DNA of 64,000 nt, taken from the NCBI RefSeq assembly GCF_030815255.1, contig NZ_JAUSWN010000006.1, positions 1-64,000 of the forward strand, written 5' to 3'. Every line of letters starts with the position of its first letter. Position 1 is the first letter of the stretch. Position numbers and translations under genes: made by a program. Of the stretch, positions 60,731 through 64,000 are shown in pieces. Origin of the DNA: Hathewaya limosa. Lineage in GTDB: Bacteria; Bacillota; Clostridia; Clostridiales; Clostridiaceae. Below the pieces are notes generated by a model, which did not search any database, was not told where the DNA came from, and saw only the letters and a program-made list of their open reading frames with translations.

Positions 60731-61813
60731 ATGAGTAAACATACGATTATAATGACAGGTGGAGGATCAGCAGGACATGTAACACCAAATTTAGCTTTGA
60801 TTCCTAAGTTAAAAGAAGAAGGATATGAAATAAAATATATAGGAAGTATTAATGGAATTGAGAGAAAAATTATTGAAGATGCAGGAATAGAGTATTTTCC
60901 AATAGAAAGCGGAAAACTTAGAAGATATTTCGATATCAAAAATTTTTCTGATCCATTTAAAGTAATTAAGGGAATTTTTCAAGCAAAGAAAATTATAAAA
61001 AGGGAAAAACCAGATATAATTTTTTCAAAAGGTGGATTTGTTTCAGTTCCAGTAGTTATGGGTGCACATTTTAATAAAATACCCGTTATAGCACATGAAT
61101 GTGATATGACTCCAGGACTTGCAAATAAAATAGCAACACCATATTGTAATAAAGTTTGTGTGACATTTCCCGAAACTTTAAAACATATAAAAGATAATAA
61201 GGGAGTTTTAACAGGACTACCAATTAGAGAAGAATTATTCGAAGGTAGCAAAGAAAAAGGATTAGAAATCTGTAATTTTAAAGGTAATAAACCAGTTTTA
61301 CTTATAATAGGTGGAAGTTTAGGCTCAGTTGTTATAAATAATGCAATTAGAGATTCTTTAGATAAACTTTTAAAAACATATAATATAATCCATATATGTG
61401 GAAAGGGACATTTAGATAAAAATAAAGAGGGTTTAAAAGGATATAAACAATTTGAATATGTAAGTGATGAATTAAAACATTTAATGAAATCTGCAGATTA
61501 TTTTATATCAAGAGCTGGTGCTAATACAATTTTTGAATTATTAGCATTAAAAAAACCTCATATATTAGTTCCATTATCCCAAAAAGCTAGTAGAGGAGAT
61601 CAAATTTTAAATTCAAGATCCTTTGAAAAAATGGGTTACAGTATGATAATTGAAGAAGAAAAACTTAATGGAGAACTTTTAGTAGAAAAGTTAAAAGAAT
61701 TAGAAAAAGATAAAGATAAATATGTAAATGCTATGAAAAATAGTAATAGTAGAGATGCAGTTTTAAACATCGTAAATTTAATTAAAGAGTATACTAGAAA
61801 AAATACAAAATAA
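60731..61813 (+). CDS. murG: UDP-GlcNAc:undecaprenyl-pyrophosphoryl-MurNAc-pentapeptide transferase
   Basis: Adds GlcNAc to lipid I to make lipid II on the inner membrane face. The 360-residue GT-B enzyme has the glycine loops MTGGGSAGHVTPNLALIP and LIIGGSLGSVVIN, plus SRAGANTIFELLALKKPHILVPL for UDP-GlcNAc binding. ATG at 60725 and TTG at 60722 are possible, but AAAGGTAGG is best spaced for 60731. It stands outside a dcw cluster here, 20 bp before the next gene. Confidence 0.96.
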   Translation: MSKHTIIMTGGGSAGHVTPNLALIPKLKEEGYEIKYIGSINGIERKIIEDAGIEYFPIESGKLRRYFDIKNFSDPFKVIKGIFQAKKIIKREKPDIIFSKGGFVSVPVVMGAHFNKIPVIAHECDMTPGLANKIATPYCNKVCVTFPETLKHIKDNKGVLTGLPIREELFEGSKEKGLEICNFKGNKPVLLIIGGSLGSVVINNAIRDSLDKLLKTYNIIHICGKGHLDKNKEGLKGYKQFEYVSDELKHLMKSADYFISRAGANTIFELLALKKPHILVPLSQKASRGDQILNSRSFEKMGYSMIIEEEKLNGELLVEKLKELEKDKDKYVNAMKNSNSRDAVLNIVNLIKEYTRKNTK

Positions 61814-61833
61814 TTATATTTGGAGGTGCTACT

Positions 61834-63348
61834 TTGAAAATTAAGTTTTTTGGGGCTGCAAAAAGAGTTACAGGATCTTGCCATATGCTTATTATTAATG
61901 GAAGAAAGGTATTATTAGATTGTGGACTATTACAGGGTAAAGATGAAAGTGAAGTAGGAAATGAAAATTTTAATTTTAACCCGAAAGAAATAGAATTTGT
62001 GATATTATCTCATGCACATATAGATCATAGCGGAAGAATACCATTACTTTATAAAAAAGGATTTAAAGGAACTGTAATTTGTACTAATGCTACTAAGGAT
62101 TTATGTTCTGTGATGTTGCCAGATAGTGGGTATATTCAAGAAATGGAAACAGAATGGAAAAATAGAAAAAGAAGACGACAAGGTTTGCAACCAATAGAAC
62201 CTCTTTATACTTCTAAGATTGCAGAACTTTCTACCTATCTTTTTACAGGTTATCCTTATGAAGAACTTATAGAAGTATTCCCAGGACTTAAAATTAAATT
62301 CAAAGATGCAGGACACCTTTTAGGTTCTGCCATAACAGAACTTTTTATAAAAGAAGAAGGAAAAGAAGAAATTAAAATAGTTTATACAGGAGACTTAGGT
62401 AATGAAAATCTACCTCTTATTAAATCTCCTTCTAAAATAGATTATGCAGATTATGTAATTATGGAAACTACTTATGGAAACAGATATCATGATAGAATTC
62501 AAAAAGAATTTTCAAAGTTAGCAGAAATTATAATAAAAACTATCAGAAGAGGAGGGAATGTAATAATTCCCTCTTTTGCAGTAGGAAGGGCGCAAGAAGT
62601 AATATATGTATTAAAAAATTACGTGGAAAATAAAATATTAAATAATATAAAAGTTTATGTAGATAGTCCATTAGCGTCACAAGCTACAGAAATCTTTAAG
62701 AAAAATGAAAATGAATTTAATGATAAAGTACGAAATGAAATTCTAAATGGAGACAATCCATTAGATTTTAATGGATTAAAATTCACATCTACACCAGGAG
62801 ATTCCATGCGACTTAATAAAATGCAAGAAGGAGCTATTATAATTTCAGCTAGTGGTATGTGTGAAGCAGGAAGAATTAGGCATCATTTAAAACATAACTT
62901 ATGGAGACAAGAATGTTCAATAGTATTTGTGGGGTATCAAGCAGAAGGAACACTAGGGCGTTCGCTATTGGAAGGAAATAAAAAGGTTAAAATATTTGGG
63001 GAAGAAATAGCTGTTAATGCTGAAATATATACATTACAAGGAATGTCTGGACATGCAGATAGAGCAGGGCTTTATAAATTTATTGATTTTTTCAAACAAA
63101 AGCCTAAGGAAATTATTTTAGTTCATGGAGATAAAGAAGAACAAGAGAGTTTTTATAATCTTTTAAAAAGTAATGAGTATAAAGTAAGGATTGCAAGTTT
63201 GGGAGAGACTTATTTTATAGAAGAGGAAGAAATTATAGATTATTCAATAAGAGATAAGTTAATAAAAACTATTGAAGGTTTTGGTGAAATTAATGAAATA
63301 AACAAACATTTAATTCTTCAGAAGTTACAAGATATTTTAACTGAATAA
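61834..63348 (+). CDS. MBL/beta-CASP metallo-hydrolase, RNase-like
   Basis: A 504-residue enzyme. MBL motif SHAHIDHSGRIP (His60, His62, Asp64, His65), DAGHLLGSA, VYTGDLGN and METTYGNR. The beta-CASP domain lies at about 200-400 (IIPSFAVGRAQEVIYVLKNY, then SASGMCEAGRIRHHLKHNLW and VGYQAEGTLGRSLLEG). The RMMBL motif GMSGHADRAGLYKFIDFF with LVHGDKEEQ completes the site. The family contains RNA processing nucleases of the CPSF73/YSH1 kind. TTG start behind GGAGGTG. Confidence 0.92.
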   Translation: MKIKFFGAAKRVTGSCHMLIINGRKVLLDCGLLQGKDESEVGNENFNFNPKEIEFVILSHAHIDHSGRIPLLYKKGFKGTVICTNATKDLCSVMLPDSGYIQEMETEWKNRKRRRQGLQPIEPLYTSKIAELSTYLFTGYPYEELIEVFPGLKIKFKDAGHLLGSAITELFIKEEGKEEIKIVYTGDLGNENLPLIKSPSKIDYADYVIMETTYGNRYHDRIQKEFSKLAEIIIKTIRRGGNVIIPSFAVGRAQEVIYVLKNYVENKILNNIKVYVDSPLASQATEIFKKNENEFNDKVRNEILNGDNPLDFNGLKFTSTPGDSMRLNKMQEGAIIISASGMCEAGRIRHHLKHNLWRQECSIVFVGYQAEGTLGRSLLEGNKKVKIFGEEIAVNAEIYTLQGMSGHADRAGLYKFIDFFKQKPKEIILVHGDKEEQESFYNLLKSNEYKVRIASLGETYFIEEEEIIDYSIRDKLIKTIEGFGEINEINKHLILQKLQDILTE

Positions 63349-63750
63349 TTGAAAATTAAATATAAAAATAAGAATGGATATTTAAATAAGTATTATGTGT
63401 AATAAGTGATATTAGATATTTTGAATGAATTATATTAAAATTGAAACTACTTTGATAAACCAATTTGAGAGTATATAATAGAAGGTGTAGAAAACAAGAG
63501 AAAACAAGCTGTTTTTTGAAGAAAAATGTAAATAATAAATAATCAGACTAATTAAAAAAATAACAAATATTATGTTTACTATTTACATTATAGGTTTTAA
63601 AGTGGTATATTTATAAAGAGAGAAGGTTTTCAAAAATAAAAAACTTTCTAACAATATAAAAAAGTTACAAGCCTTTAGGCTCATCATTCAATTAAAAATT
63701 GATATGAATTGTTGAAAAATAATTAAATTATTTTGAAAGAAGGGTTTGGG
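63349..63750. other. Long leader region before nifJ
   Basis: No ORF is supported. A promoter is at 63452-63479, so the leader would be about 265 bases. It contains a direct repeat of GAAAACAAGA/GAAAACAAG (63489-63508), an imperfect hairpin at about 63622-63650 and AGCCTTTAGGCT at 63670-63681. No known riboswitch was recognised. Confidence 0.6.
63452..63479 (+). promoter_or_regulatory. nifJ promoter candidate
   Basis: TTGATA (63452-63457), a 16-bp spacer and TATAAT (63474-63479). It would start transcription near 63486. Confidence 0.6.
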
Positions 63751-64000
63751 ATGAATAGAAAAATGAAAACAATGGATGGTAACACAGCTGCTGCACACGT
63801 AGCTTATGCATTTACTGATGTAGCTGCAATCTATCCAATAACACCTTCTTCTCCAATGGGGGAAAAAGTTGACGAGTGGGCATCACAAGGACAAAAAAAT
63901 TTATTTGGACAAACAGTTAAAGTTATGGAAATGCAATCAGAAGCTGGTGCTTCAGGGGCAGTACATGGATCATTACAAGCAGGAGCTTTAACAACAACAT
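63751..64000 (+). CDS. nifJ: Pyruvate:ferredoxin (flavodoxin) oxidoreductase, N-terminal part
   Basis: Oxidises pyruvate to acetyl-CoA and CO2 and reduces ferredoxin, the central step of clostridial fermentation. The window holds the first 83 residues: KTMDGNTAAAHVAYAFTDVAAIYPITPSSPMGE and VMEMQSEAGASGAVHGSLQAGALTTT. These match the N-terminal pyruvate-binding domain I of the single-chain enzyme of about 1,170 residues. GAAAGAAGGG precedes the ATG. The frame stays open to the right edge. Confidence 0.96.
   Translation, partial: MNRKMKTMDGNTAAAHVAYAFTDVAAIYPITPSSPMGEKVDEWASQGQKNLFGQTVKVMEMQSEAGASGAVHGSLQAGALTTT

Overview
The window comes from an AT-rich, endospore-forming anaerobe of the Clostridium sensu stricto type. 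The evidence is two alpha/beta-type small acid-soluble spore proteins, SpoVB, a GerMN lipoprotein, an FprA-type flavodiiron protein, the start of a pyruvate:ferredoxin oxidoreductase, a V-type ATPase, strong GGAGG-type ribosome binding sites and many TTG/GTG starts. I cannot fix the species from sequence alone. Gene order and content look chromosomal throughout. The only clear mobile DNA is the end of an IS3-family element at the left edge.

Layout. 1-595: end of an IS3 element (orfA plus the beginning of a -1-frame orfB). 631-8260: gltX, a 3-methyladenine glycosylase, a metallo-hydrolase, a GerMN lipoprotein, a D-Ala-D-Ala carboxypeptidase, two small Cys-rich proteins and nicotinate phosphoribosyltransferase. 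8508-20987: a UvrD-like helicase, an M20 amidohydrolase, an RluA pseudouridine synthase, two convergent MOP-superfamily flippases (YtgP-like and SpoVB), a sugar-dehydrogenase-like propeller next to a zinc phospholipase C homologue, and a B12-binding radical SAM protein. 21230-29732: a nine-gene V-ATPase operon whose c-ring protein carries the full set of Na+ ligands known from Enterococcus hirae. 29878-34795: peptide deformylase, FprA, 6S RNA and an M18 aminopeptidase.

34870-41007: a PHP phosphoesterase and a compact folate operon pabA-pabB-pabC-folE-folP-folBK, with FolB and FolK fused. 41064-42241: a lipoprotein and three consecutive Lys-rich microproteins of 40-46 residues. 42371-51990: glutaminase, DNA polymerase I, dephospho-CoA kinase, a lytic transglycosylase, a soluble orphan histidine kinase, tRNA 2-selenouridine synthase and an M16 peptidase. 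52030-56060: a DNA repair group (UV-damage endonuclease, endonuclease IV-like protein, RecJ). 56210-59682: a divergently encoded ABC ATPase and FtsX-like permease. 59914-60361: two SASP genes. 60731-64000: murG, a beta-CASP metallo-hydrolase and the 5' end of nifJ.

Most of the window is housekeeping. I found no CRISPR array, tRNA or rRNA, and no wholly new multigene system that I can defend. The observations most worth checking are the three tandem microproteins, the predicted Na+ specificity of the V-ATPase, a 13-bp-arm palindrome at 5986-6015, a hairpin lying between the ribosome binding site and the start codon of def, an IS end that doubles as a terminator for gltX, the divergent split of an ABC transporter, and a signal-less zinc phospholipase C homologue.
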